Positions 1 to 8,205 of a stretch of DNA of 45,071 bases are shown here, piece after piece (position 1 is the stretch's first letter; the number at the start of each line of letters is the position of its first letter). A program made the position numbers and the translations under genes. The DNA comes from JBPYFK01 sp051984675 (GTDB taxonomy: Bacteria; Actinomycetota; Actinomycetes; Mycobacteriales; Pseudonocardiaceae), in NCBI GenBank assembly GCA_051984675.1, contig JBPYFK010000047.1:1-45071 (forward strand), written 5' to 3'. A model generated the notes under the pieces. The model searched no databases, was not told the origin of the DNA, and saw nothing but the letters and a program-made list of their open reading frames with translations.

Positions 1-89
1 GCTCCTTGAGGTTGGTCGCGGCTCTCACTGGGCGGAATGAGCGGCCCGTTCGATCGGCGTCGCACCCGGCGTGAAGGCGCAGGATGGCG

Positions 90-1907
90 TCACGTGACAA
101 TTCCGTAGTCGCGGATCTTGCGGTAGAGGGTCGCGCGGGAAATGCCCAGGCGTTTGGCGGCTTCGATCTTGTTTCCGTTGGTGTTGTTGAGGTTGTGCAC
201 GATCGCGTCGCGTTCCATCGACTCGAGTTGGGTCAGCGGGCGCCGGGTGACGGTGTGGTAGTTGGCGGGAAGATCGTTCGGTTGGATCGTCCCGCTGCGC
301 CGGCAGCGGTGGACGATCTGTTTGAGAACGTCGTGCAGTTGAGTGATGTTGCCCGGCCAGGTCGAACGCAGCAGGAGCTGCATCGCGGCATGGGAACAGG
401 TCAGATTGCCGCCCGGAGCGAGCTTGCGTAGGAAGAACGGTACGAGTTCACGCAGATCGTCTAAGCGGTAGCGCAAGGGTGGGACGTGCACGGTTCGGGA
501 AAGACGGGCCAGCAGTTCGACCAGGTCGGGATGCGGGTCGGCCTTCTGGTTGAGGGTGACGGCGATCCAGGGTGCCGTGTGCCGGTTGCGATCGCGGACG
601 TCGCTGAGCATGGCGGCCAACGCGTTGGCAGTGGTGCGGTCGAGCCGGTCGGCGCGCCGGATCAGCAGAGCGTTGACCCTTTGATCGAACAGCTCGTGCC
701 GCACTGTGTCCAGCCAGCTCGACCCGGCGGTGGCGGCGTCGAGTACGCGCAGTCGGCGGCGCGGGTTGCGCCACTGGTACATCCTGCTCACGAGAGCGGT
801 CTTGCCGACGCCCGGTTCACCGGTCAGCGCCATCCACTCGTTGTGCGCGCAGCAGTCGTCGACCTCGTGGCAGCTCCGCAGCCACACGGGGGTGGATCCG
901 ACCAGGCCGTGCGGGACGACTGACGATGTCGGAGAGCAGTTGCTGATCTTGGTGTCCTCGGCGCCGGTGACGAACTTGACGTGCAGCACGCCGCCCGAGG
1001 GTGCTTCGTTATCGCCGCTGATCCGCCGACAGCGGATGCGCACTTGGGCCCCACTGGGCAGCTCGGCCGTCGTGGTGCGCTGGCCTTCGGACAGCACCTG
1101 GGAGGCGCTGGTCAGCAGCGCTGCCTGGTCGTCGGGGTCGAGCGTGTGGCGCGCCTGCTCGTTCATCATCGCGACGTTGTTGTTCAGGGCGATGACCACG
1201 TCCGAGGTGTGCTGGCAGGCCTGCAGGTACGCCTGGAAGAGTTCCAGATCCCGGATGCTGCTGGTGGTCAACAGAGCCTGTTGGATCTGCTCCGCCGCGC
1301 TTCGGGCGAGCGCGACCAGCAGCTTTCCGGCGTCTTTGCTCCAGCAGGTGAGGTCGATGACCCCGATGGTCTTGCCCGAGACAGGGTGGTGAATCGGAAT
1401 CCCGGCACAGGCCAGATTCTCCAGGTTTTCGGCGTAGTGTTCGTGGCCGAACACGTGCATGGGCCCGCCACCTTCCAGCGCGGTGCCGATGCCGTTGGTG
1501 CCGACGAACTGCTCGCCATAGCTGAAACCAGGGGCGAGATGCACTCGTTCCAGGTGTCGCTGCAGGTCAGGGTCACCTGTGCGTTGCGACAGGACCGCCC
1601 CGGTGGGATCGGTGAGGATGAGACTGATCGGTTGGCCGTCCAGTTGTTCGCCGAGCCGACGCAGCACCGGCTCGGTACTGTGGATCAAGGGCGTGTCGAG
1701 GTTCAGGTTGTGGAAGTACGGCACTTCGACGCGGTCGGCTGGGACCGCGCATTGCCGGGAGCGTTGCCACGACGCCAAAATGACGTCGCGCACGACGCCG
1801 GAGTTGATCGAGTCAGCGGTGAGGAACCGAATCCTGTTCTCGGCGAGGTGTTCGTCATCGGGAATAACCGGCGCCTCCGATTGCTGTGCAGGGTGTCTGG
1901 TATGCAT
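90..1907 (-). CDS. mimR: MimR/AcoR-type GAF-AAA+-Fis transcriptional activator of the monooxygenase operon
   Basis: Regulator of about 605 residues, divergent from the monooxygenase operon. In order it has an N-terminal sensor region with a GAF-like domain, a short AAA+ domain with Walker A GEPGVGKT near residue 360, and a C-terminal Fis-type helix-turn-helix (EAAKRLGISRATLYRKI). The GAFTGA loop that contacts sigma-54 is absent. This fits the actinobacterial members of the family, which work without sigma-54, including MimR of mycobacterial mimABCD (established knowledge). I chose the ATG at 1907 because AGGAG lies 6 bases upstream. An in-frame extension to 2075 is open but has no such site, and it would place the palindrome at 2003-2021 inside the gene. 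The effector is probably a ketone, alcohol or phenol (inference). Confidence 0.88.
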   Translation of the reverse strand: MHTRHPAQQSEAPVIPDDEHLAENRIRFLTADSINSGVVRDVILASWQRSRQCAVPADRVEVPYFHNLNLDTPLIHSTEPVLRRLGEQLDGQPISLILTDPTGAVLSQRTGDPDLQRHLERVHLAPGFSYGEQFVGTNGIGTALEGGGPMHVFGHEHYAENLENLACAGIPIHHPVSGKTIGVIDLTCWSKDAGKLLVALARSAAEQIQQALLTTSSIRDLELFQAYLQACQHTSDVVIALNNNVAMMNEQARHTLDPDDQAALLTSASQVLSEGQRTTTAELPSGAQVRIRCRRISGDNEAPSGGVLHVKFVTGAEDTKISNCSPTSSVVPHGLVGSTPVWLRSCHEVDDCCAHNEWMALTGEPGVGKTALVSRMYQWRNPRRRLRVLDAATAGSSWLDTVRHELFDQRVNALLIRRADRLDRTTANALAAMLSDVRDRNRHTAPWIAVTLNQKADPHPDLVELLARLSRTVHVPPLRYRLDDLRELVPFFLRKLAPGGNLTCSHAAMQLLLRSTWPGNITQLHDVLKQIVHRCRRSGTIQPNDLPANYHTVTRRPLTQLESMERDAIVHNLNNTNGNKIEAAKRLGISRATLYRKIRDYGIVT

Positions 1908-2002
1908 GCCGATCTCCTGGGCTACTTGGCAGGCGATAACACCGTTCGTGTGGCAGCCCCACGTCGGGACACGTGCATAGTGAGTTATGACCTTCCTCAC
2001 AT

Positions 2003-2021
2003 CTGTCTCAGATTGAGACAG
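2003..2021. promoter_or_regulatory. Putative MimR operator O1 (perfect palindrome)
   Basis: CTGTCTCA-GAT-TGAGACAG, two perfect 8-base arms around a 3-base spacer. It lies midway between the mimR start (1907, minus) and the small gene start (2111, plus), about 90 bases from each. The core GTCTCA-N3-TGAGAC (2005-2019) recurs at 2562, 13065 and 13186. Binding by the MimR-like activator is inferred from position and recurrence. Confidence 0.7.
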
Positions 2022-2110
2022 TACGCGAGCGCCGGTCGGCGCGTCATGGGAAGCGCCATGATCGAGCGCCGTCATGCGTGACGGTGCAGGCGATGCGGAG
2101 GAGGCTCCTC

Positions 2111-2356
2111 ATGCCCCAGCAACTGCCGACGGACCAGACGTACAGCCCGTGGACGATCGTCAACGTCGTCTTCCAATACTTGGTCGATCAGGGGCTGCGG
2201 CCGACCCTCGGGCAGGGCGGGGATCCCGGTGCCTCCGCTGGGGAGCTGCTCCGCGCGCTGGGGGTCACGCCGACGATCGAAGGTGATGCTCGTATCGCTG
2301 AGGACGTGCACCGCCAACTGGCTGAACTGCGTGGCGCGATGGAACAGGCGGATTGA
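2111..2356 (+). CDS. Small conserved-looking protein of unknown function, first gene of the mim operon
   Basis: 81-residue acidic soluble protein beginning MPQQLPTDQTYSPWTIVNVV. There are no Cys residues, no signal peptide and no membrane segment. The start at 2111 is supported by a GGAGGAGG ribosome-binding site at about 2098, and an open extension to 2078 has no such site. It lies between the two operator copies O1 and O2 and is transcribed toward the monooxygenase genes, so it is probably co-regulated with them. I do not recognise a family. Its position suggests an accessory role or a leader-type gene, but nothing in the sequence shows which. Confidence 0.62.
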   Translation: MPQQLPTDQTYSPWTIVNVVFQYLVDQGLRPTLGQGGDPGASAGELLRALGVTPTIEGDARIAEDVHRQLAELRGAMEQAD

Positions 2357-2724
2357 GGTCCTTCGGCGTCGTAGCGGAGTTCTCGTCTCATCTCGCACCT
2401 CGGAACCCGAAACATTCGGTCATGCCAGCGCAAGACGGTCCTCGATCGCGCCGCACGAGTCCGGAGCTGACCGTCGGAATTCTTGTTCCTGCGCGCTAGG
2501 AACAACCACGACGAGCTACTGTGCGTCCGCGCGGCTCAACGCCCATGGCAGAGGCGAGTTCGTCTCATATTGAGACCGTCGCGGGGGGTTCATTCCGTTG
2601 TAATCGTCGTCACAGGACATGTGATTGCCGTTGATCTGGTGCGCGGCCATAGCGGGAACGGGTGCCGTGTACCAGCTCAGCCCAAGCGGTGTCCGCCGCC
2701 GGAAGCGGCAAGTAAGGAGTGATG
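2357..2724. other. 368-base gap upstream of mimA: promoter region
   Basis: No convincing gene lies here. It holds operator copy O2 at 2562-2576 and the mimA ribosome-binding site AAGGAG at 2714-2719. The stretch around 2590-2640 is AT-richer than its surroundings and is the likely core promoter. I could not assign -35/-10 hexamers with confidence. Confidence 0.55.
2562..2576. promoter_or_regulatory. Putative MimR operator O2 upstream of mimA
   Basis: GTCTCA-TAT-TGAGAC, a perfect 6-3-6 palindrome sharing both arms with O1. It is centred about 155 bases upstream of the mimA start, a usual distance for an activator of the enhancer-binding family. Function is inferred. Confidence 0.68.
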
Positions 2725-4377
2725 ATGAGTCGCCAGAGTGTGGCCAAAGCACACCAGAAGATCCAGGAGTTGTCCTGGGAGCCGGTCTACCACGAGCCGG
2801 TGTCGCACTACGGAACCGACTACACGTTTCGGAAAGCCAAGAAGAAGGACCCGCTCAAGCAGGTTCTGCGCTCCTACTTCCCGATGGAGGAGGAGAAGGA
2901 TCACCGTGTGTACGGCGCGCAGGATGGCGCCATTCGCGGGAACATGTTCCGTCAGGTGCAGGAGCGCTGGCTGGAGTGGCAGAAGCTGTTCTTGAGCATC
3001 ATCCCGCTGCCGGAGATTTCCGCGGCGCGGGCGATGCCGCTGCTGTTCCGCACGGTACCGAACCCGGAGCTGCACAACGGGCAGGCCATCCAGATGATCG
3101 ATGAGGTCAGGCACTCGACGATCCAGCAGAATCTCAAGCGCCTGTACATGAACAACTACATCGATCCGGCCGGTTTCAACAGCAGCCTGCGCAATTTCCA
3201 CAACGACTACGCCGGCACGATCGGTCGGCAGTTCGCCGAGGGGTTCATCACCGGTGACGCGATCACCGCGGCCAGCATCTACCTGACGATCGTGGCCGAG
3301 ACGGCGTTCACCAACACGCTGTTCGTGGCCATGCCCGCCGAGGCCGCTGCGAACGGCGACTACCTGCTGCCGACGGTGTTCCACTCGGTGCAGTCGGACG
3401 AGTCGCGGCACATCAGCAACGGGTACGCCACGTTGCTGATGGCGTTGTCGGATGAAAGCAATCACCAGTTGCTGGAACGCGACTTGCGGTATGCGTGGTG
3501 GAACAACCACTGCGTGGTGGACGCCGCGATCGGCACGTTCATCGAGTACGGCACCAAGGACCGCCGCAAGGACCGCGAGAGCTACGCGGAGATGTGGCGC
3601 CGGTGGATCTACGACGACTACTACCGCAGCTACCTCGTTCCGCTGGAGAAGTACGGCCTGGTCATCCCGCACGATCTGGTCGAGGAAGCCTGGAACCGGA
3701 TCTGGAACAAGGGCTACGTGCATGAAGTCGCCCAGTTCTTCGCCACCGGGTGGATCGCCAACTACTGGCGCATCGACCCGATGACGGACGAGGACTTCGA
3801 GTGGTTCGAGTACAAGTACCCGGGCTGGTACGACAAGTACGGCAAGTGGTGGGAGAACTACAACCGCCTGGCGACCCCGAACGGGCACCGGCCGATCGCG
3901 TTCGAGGACGTCGACTACGTGTACCCGCACCGCTGCTGGACGTGCATGGTGCCGTGCCTGATCCGTGAGGACATGGTGATGGACGAGGTCGACGGCCAGT
4001 GGCGCACCTACTGCTCGGAGGGTTGCCACTGGACGGACAAGGTGGCCTTCCGGCCCACCTACCAGGGTCGGGAGACGCCGAACATGGGCAAGCTGATCGG
4101 CCAACGCGAGTGGGAGACGCTGTACCACAACTGGAACTTCGCCGACATCGTCAAGGACATGGGTTATGTCCGCGACGACGGCAAGACGTTGGTGGCACAG
4201 CCGCATCTCAACCTGGATCCAAAGAAGATGTGGACGCTGGACCACTTGCGCAAGTGCCCGCCCTTCCAGAGCCCGAACGTCACGCTCAACCAGATGTCCG
4301 ATGAGGAGCGTCAGGCCTTCTACGCGGACTACGTCCGCCAGGGCCCCGCGGGACGGCCGGCTCGCGCGGACTCGTAA
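2725..4377 (+). CDS. mimA: Binuclear iron monooxygenase hydroxylase, large (alpha) subunit
   Basis: 550-residue catalytic subunit of a soluble diiron monooxygenase of the propane/acetone/phenol type (mimA/prmA). It inserts oxygen into small alkanes, ketones or phenols using electrons from MimB. All six expected iron ligands are visible and correctly spaced: Glu97, Glu127 and His130 (DEVRH), then Glu192, Glu226 and His229 (DESRH). These align with Glu114/144/His147 and Glu209/243/His246 of methane monooxygenase. The start at 2725 follows AAGGAG by 5 bases; in-frame GTG and ATG codons just before it sit too close. The order A-B-C-D matches the mim and prm operons of mycobacteria and rhodococci. 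The real substrate cannot be read from the sequence, but the neighbouring alcohol dehydrogenase and GroEL fit the propane/acetone group. Confidence 0.97.
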   Translation: MSRQSVAKAHQKIQELSWEPVYHEPVSHYGTDYTFRKAKKKDPLKQVLRSYFPMEEEKDHRVYGAQDGAIRGNMFRQVQERWLEWQKLFLSIIPLPEISAARAMPLLFRTVPNPELHNGQAIQMIDEVRHSTIQQNLKRLYMNNYIDPAGFNSSLRNFHNDYAGTIGRQFAEGFITGDAITAASIYLTIVAETAFTNTLFVAMPAEAAANGDYLLPTVFHSVQSDESRHISNGYATLLMALSDESNHQLLERDLRYAWWNNHCVVDAAIGTFIEYGTKDRRKDRESYAEMWRRWIYDDYYRSYLVPLEKYGLVIPHDLVEEAWNRIWNKGYVHEVAQFFATGWIANYWRIDPMTDEDFEWFEYKYPGWYDKYGKWWENYNRLATPNGHRPIAFEDVDYVYPHRCWTCMVPCLIREDMVMDEVDGQWRTYCSEGCHWTDKVAFRPTYQGRETPNMGKLIGQREWETLYHNWNFADIVKDMGYVRDDGKTLVAQPHLNLDPKKMWTLDHLRKCPPFQSPNVTLNQMSDEERQAFYADYVRQGPAGRPARADS

Positions 4378-4396
4378 GGCCCAGCGGCACGCTCGT

Positions 4397-4437
4397 GCGT
4401 GGGGAGGGGTGTGCCCCTCCGGGGCCCTTCCCCACGC
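4397..4437 (+). other. Intercistronic hairpin between mimA and mimB
   Basis: Two alternative stems overlap. One is short and perfect: GGAGGGG (4403-4409) with CCCCTCC (4414-4420) around TGTG. The other is longer: GCGTGGGGAGGG (4397-4408) with CCCTTCCCCACGC (4425-4437), with one bulged base. There is no T-tract, so it is more likely an mRNA processing or stability element than a full terminator (inference). Confidence 0.6.
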
Positions 4438-4474
4438 CGTGCCACGCCCAATCGCTCAACCTGATGAGGAAGTC

Positions 4475-5518
4475 ATGGCAGACAAGCACCGGGTGCGCTT
4501 CGAGCCGGTCGGTGTCGAGATCGAAGCCGACGAGGATCAGACGATCCTGCGCGCTGCTGCCGAGCAGGGCGTCATGCTCATGCACGGCTGCAAGGAAGGG
4601 CAATGCGGCTCCTGCAAGTCCTTCCTGCTCGACGGCGACGACATCGATCACGACCGGTACTCGACGTTCGCCCTGCCCGACTACGAGCAGGAGGAAGGTT
4701 ACACGCTGCTGTGCCGGGCACACGCCTACGAGGACCTGACGATCGAGCTGCTCAACTACGACGAGGAGATGATCCACTCGGGCCTGCCGATCCAGCAGGC
4801 CCGGGTTGAGGTCGTCTCCAACGAACACGTCACGCACGACATGCGACACCTCGTGGTGCGGCTGGTCGAGCCAGCGGAGTTACGGTTCTTCCCCGGCCAG
4901 TACGTCGACTTCACCGTTCCCGGCCAGCAAGACACGAGATCGTTCTCGATGGCGAACACGTCCGGTATGGACACTGGTGTGCTGGAGTTCGTCATCAAGA
5001 TCTATCCCGATGGGATGTTCTCCCGGTTTCTGGACACCGAGGTGTCGGTGGGGGACCAGCTGGAGGTCACCGGGCCGTTCGGCGTGTTCACCCTCCGGGA
5101 CCGCCCGGACGCAGATCTGGTGTTCATCGGCGGTGGTGCGGGGATGGCGCCGATCCTGTCGTTGCTGCGCTCGATGGCCGAACGCGGCATCAAACGGACG
5201 GCGACGTTCTACTACGGCGCACGGACTCGTAGGGACCTGTGCTTCGAGCAGGAACTGCGAGCACTCGAGACACGGTTGCCGGACTTCCGCTATATCCCTG
5301 CCCTGTCCGAGTCTGACGAGGACGAGGGCTGGGACGGCGAGGTCGGCCTGATCACCGACGTGGTGCGGCGCAACGAAGCCGATCTCACCGGTACCGACGC
5401 GTACGTGTGCGGACCACCTCCGATGGTGGAGGCGGCTGTCGAGCTGTTGCCCACTCTCGGCGTGGCAGAAGACCGCATCTTCTACGACAAGTTCACCACT
5501 ACCGGCGACGCGGACTAG
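4475..5518 (+). CDS. mimB: Monooxygenase NADH-dependent reductase (2Fe-2S ferredoxin / FAD)
   Basis: 347-residue reductase that passes electrons from NADH through FAD and a 2Fe-2S centre to the hydroxylase. Residues 1-90 form a plant-type ferredoxin domain with ligands Cys39, Cys44, Cys47 and Cys80. Next comes a ferredoxin-reductase FAD domain with the RSFSMAN motif, then an NAD domain with GGGAGMAPI and a C-terminal CGPPPM. Length and order are normal for MmoC/PrmB-type reductases. The ATG at 4475 is preceded by GAGGAA. It sits 97 bases after mimA, separated by the hairpin at 4397-4437, and 28 bases before mimC. A long open frame reaches upstream into mimA but is an overlap artefact. Confidence 0.96.
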   Translation: MADKHRVRFEPVGVEIEADEDQTILRAAAEQGVMLMHGCKEGQCGSCKSFLLDGDDIDHDRYSTFALPDYEQEEGYTLLCRAHAYEDLTIELLNYDEEMIHSGLPIQQARVEVVSNEHVTHDMRHLVVRLVEPAELRFFPGQYVDFTVPGQQDTRSFSMANTSGMDTGVLEFVIKIYPDGMFSRFLDTEVSVGDQLEVTGPFGVFTLRDRPDADLVFIGGGAGMAPILSLLRSMAERGIKRTATFYYGARTRRDLCFEQELRALETRLPDFRYIPALSESDEDEGWDGEVGLITDVVRRNEADLTGTDAYVCGPPPMVEAAVELLPTLGVAEDRIFYDKFTTTGDAD

Positions 5519-5546
5519 CCGCGGAGCCCGTGACAAGGAGAACCGC

Positions 5547-6716
5547 ATGACAACGGCACAAGAGCGTAGCGTGCCCAAACCGGCGTTCACCGACGCCGAG
5601 GCGGGCGCCAAACAGTTCCCCGACTCGGAGGCGCGCCAGTTCAACTACTTCGTGCCCAGAAAGCGCAAGCAGAGTCACTACGAAGACGTGACCGTCGAGG
5701 TGCAGCCGGACACGCGCCACTACCTCACCCAGGGTTGGCTGTACGGGTTCGCCGACGGCCGTGGCGGCTACCCGTTGGATTGGACGGTGCTCAAGGCGTG
5801 GGGTTCGGACCGGCCCGAACCCGAACGCTACCCCGGTTCAGGAGGCAAGGGCTACGACTGGCCAGCACACGGCTGGCACGAGTTCCGCGACCCCAACGAG
5901 GAATGGGAACTCACCCTTTACCGGTACAACTCGAACGTCGTCCGGCAGCTCAACCAGAACATCGAGGCCGCGCGCCGGTCCAAGGCGTTCGAGCAGTGGA
6001 ACCCCAACTGGGTGCTGTTCGTGGCCCAGCACGTCGGTGCGTGGATGCACGTGGACCACGGGCTCGGCCTGTACCTGTTCGCCAACGCCAACCGCCGCGC
6101 GCCTACCAACATGCACAACACCGCGATTTCGGTGAACAGCATGCACAAGATCCGTGCAGCACAGGATTACGCTCTGTACAACCTGTCGCTGTCGGAGGAG
6201 ATCAGCGGATTCGACGGTTCGGCGCACACGGAAGCATGGAACAGCGACCCGGCCTGGCAGGGAGTTCGCCAAGTCGCCGAACAGCTTACCGCGATCTGGG
6301 ACTGGGCCGAGGCAGTGTTCGCGGCGAACGTCGTGTTCGAACCACTCGTCGGCGAGTTGTTCCGCAGCAACCTGGTGCAACAGGCCGCTCCTGCTAACGG
6401 CGACTTCGTCACGCCCACCCTCGTGGGTGCCGAGGAATACGACTTCGGTGAGCGGGACCTGCGCTACACGCGAGCGATGTTTGAAGCCCTGGTCAATGAC
6501 CGGGAGTTCGCCCAGCACAACGCCGAGACCATGCGGTCGTGGCTGCAAACCTGGGTGCCTCGCTGCATCTCCGCGGCACGGGCGTTGCAACCGCTGTGGT
6601 CGCAGCCGGACGCCAAGCCGGCTCGCTTCGAAGACGCACTGGACCGAGTGAAGAACCGGTTCAGCGGCATCGTGTCCGACCTGGGTCTGCCAACACCGAA
6701 GGAGTTGAACCAGTGA
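5547..6716 (+). CDS. mimC: Binuclear iron monooxygenase hydroxylase, small (beta) subunit
   Basis: 389-residue beta subunit of the hydroxylase (mimC/prmC, ferritin-like fold related to MmoY). It lacks the two Glu-x-x-His pairs of the alpha subunit, as expected for a non-catalytic structural partner. Typical features are the tyrosine- and tryptophan-rich N-terminal part (HYLTQGWLYGFADGRGGYP) and the long helical C-terminal half. The start has AAGGAG 7 bases upstream. Its stop overlaps the mimD start by 4 bases (GTGA), implying translational coupling. Assembly into an alpha-beta dimer is known for the family. Confidence 0.96.
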   Translation: MTTAQERSVPKPAFTDAEAGAKQFPDSEARQFNYFVPRKRKQSHYEDVTVEVQPDTRHYLTQGWLYGFADGRGGYPLDWTVLKAWGSDRPEPERYPGSGGKGYDWPAHGWHEFRDPNEEWELTLYRYNSNVVRQLNQNIEAARRSKAFEQWNPNWVLFVAQHVGAWMHVDHGLGLYLFANANRRAPTNMHNTAISVNSMHKIRAAQDYALYNLSLSEEISGFDGSAHTEAWNSDPAWQGVRQVAEQLTAIWDWAEAVFAANVVFEPLVGELFRSNLVQQAAPANGDFVTPTLVGAEEYDFGERDLRYTRAMFEALVNDREFAQHNAETMRSWLQTWVPRCISAARALQPLWSQPDAKPARFEDALDRVKNRFSGIVSDLGLPTPKELNQ

Positions 6717-7084
6717 CCGGCGTGCAAACCTCCAACAGCCCTTTCCATGCCGACGCCACCGCATCCAACATGTGCGGGTTCACGCTGATGAACAGCCAGG
6801 TAGGCGTGATCATCGCCGAGGTCATGGAACGCAAGGACAGCGTCACCGTCACACGACTTCCCTCGATGATCCGTGTGGACGCGCACCGGCGCGTGGACGT
6901 GATCTACGACGAGATCGACGAGGCAGCCGGTGAGGAACCAGGCTGGTTCGACCAGGCCGAGTTCGAGGAGAGCATGTCCACCCACTACGGCCGCATGATC
7001 CATCAGGACGACCGGACCATCCTGTTCGCCAACCCCGAAGACGCAGCCGACGAACTCGGCTTCGACCTCGTGGCACGCGCCTGA
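6713..7084 (+). CDS. mimD: Monooxygenase coupling (effector) protein
   Basis: 123-residue cofactor-free regulatory protein of the MmoB/DmpM family. It binds the hydroxylase and couples oxygen activation to electron transfer. The core with NMCGFTLMNSQVGVIIAEVM and the acidic C-terminal half are characteristic. The GTG start at 6713 overlaps the mimC stop by 4 bases and has GGAG 8 bases upstream. Genes A-D thus form one translationally linked block, followed by a hairpin before the accessory genes. Confidence 0.94.
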   Translation: MTGVQTSNSPFHADATASNMCGFTLMNSQVGVIIAEVMERKDSVTVTRLPSMIRVDAHRRVDVIYDEIDEAAGEEPGWFDQAEFEESMSTHYGRMIHQDDRTILFANPEDAADELGFDLVARA

Positions 7085-7110
7085 TCCGCCGGCGTACCAC
7101 CGCCCTTCGA

Positions 7111-7147
7111 GACTGGTGCGTCGGGCCTGCGGCTCGGCGCACCAGTC
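7111..7147 (+). other. Intercistronic hairpin between mimD and the amidohydrolase gene
   Basis: GACTGGTGCG (7111-7120) pairs perfectly with CGCACCAGTC (7138-7147) around a 17-base loop, 26 bases after the mimD stop. There is no T-tract. It may protect the 3' end of the mimABCD message or reduce read-through into the accessory genes (inference). Confidence 0.6.
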
Positions 7148-7182
7148 GGCCTCGCGAGACAACGAAGTAGGGATGAAAAGCT

Positions 7183-8205
7183 ATGTACACGAAGGATGGC
7201 GAGAAGTACTTCGTAGTTGATACCCACTTGCACTACTGGAACGCGGCGCCGGAGAACTGGGTCCCCGGAGCGGAGCAGTACGCCAAAGGCTGGATCGAGT
7301 GCTTCCATGCCTATCAGGGTCTCGGGCCAGCCGAGACCCACTGGCCGCTCGAGAAGTTCCAGAAATACTCCGAAGACGACCTCATGAAGGACGTCTTCGA
7401 AGACGGCTACGTGGACGTGGCCGTCTTCCAACCGACGGACCTCAGGGCGTGGTACACCGACGGCTTTAACACCACGGAACGCAATGCCGCGCTCGCGGAG
7501 AAGCATCCTGGGAAGTTCATCGCGAACACCCGGTGGGACCCCCGTGAAGGCGACGAAGGACTGAAGAAGCTCCGGCGCAACGTCGAACGGTACGGATGCC
7601 AGGGCGCCAAGCTCTACACCGCCGAGTGGCACGACGGATCGCGGGGCTGGAAACTGACCGACCGGGAAGCCTACCGGTACCTGGAGGAGTGCCAGAAGCT
7701 GGGCATCCGCAATATCCACATCCACAAAGGACCGACGATCTGGCCGCTGGACAAGGATGCCTTTGACGTCGCCGACGTCGACCATGCCGCCACCGACTTC
7801 CCGGAGCTGAACTTCATCGTGGAGCACGTCGGCCTGCCGCGCATCGAGGACTTCTGCTTCATGGCCACCCAGGAACCCAACGTCTACGCCGGACTATCCG
7901 TGGTCATCGGCGGCCTGATGCACGCCCGCCCCCGGTTCTTCGCCAAGGTCATGGGCGAGCTGCTGTTCTGGGTCGGCGAGGACAAGATGACCTTCGGCTC
8001 GGACTACGGCATTTGGGAGCCTCGCTGGCAGATCGAGGGCTTCGTGGACTGGGACTACCCCGGCGACGAATACTCCGACTACCCGCGAGTCACTACCGCA
8101 ACGAAGAAGAAGATCCTGGGGCTCAACGCTGCCAAACTCTACGGTATCGACGTCCCCGCGGAATGCCAGCTCGCCGACGACGCTAAGGTGGCGGCACAGT
8201 CATGA
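7183..8205 (+). CDS. Amidohydrolase-2 family metal-dependent hydrolase
   Basis: 340-residue TIM-barrel protein of the amidohydrolase-2 (ACMSD-like) family. Metal-binding signatures are DTHLHYW at residues 13-19 (His15, His17), HIHKGP mid-protein, EHVG and the C-terminal FGSDYGIW with the catalytic-type Asp. Genes of this family are regular members of mim/prm operons, and from memory some have been linked to producing active hydroxylase. The reaction is unknown. Its stop overlaps the next gene by 4 bases (ATGA), so it is probably translated together with the MIP18 protein. A decarboxylase or hydrolase role in substrate breakdown is the alternative. Confidence 0.88.
   Translation: MYTKDGEKYFVVDTHLHYWNAAPENWVPGAEQYAKGWIECFHAYQGLGPAETHWPLEKFQKYSEDDLMKDVFEDGYVDVAVFQPTDLRAWYTDGFNTTERNAALAEKHPGKFIANTRWDPREGDEGLKKLRRNVERYGCQGAKLYTAEWHDGSRGWKLTDREAYRYLEECQKLGIRNIHIHKGPTIWPLDKDAFDVADVDHAATDFPELNFIVEHVGLPRIEDFCFMATQEPNVYAGLSVVIGGLMHARPRFFAKVMGELLFWVGEDKMTFGSDYGIWEPRWQIEGFVDWDYPGDEYSDYPRVTTATKKKILGLNAAKLYGIDVPAECQLADDAKVAAQS

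Noticed and set aside
2677..4245. Long minus-strand open frame opposite mimA (and similar long antisense frames opposite mimR, icmF, groEL, cysNC and the hydrolases)
   Set aside because: These are mirror frames caused by high-GC codon bias. They have no family features, while the genes on the other strand have intact motifs.
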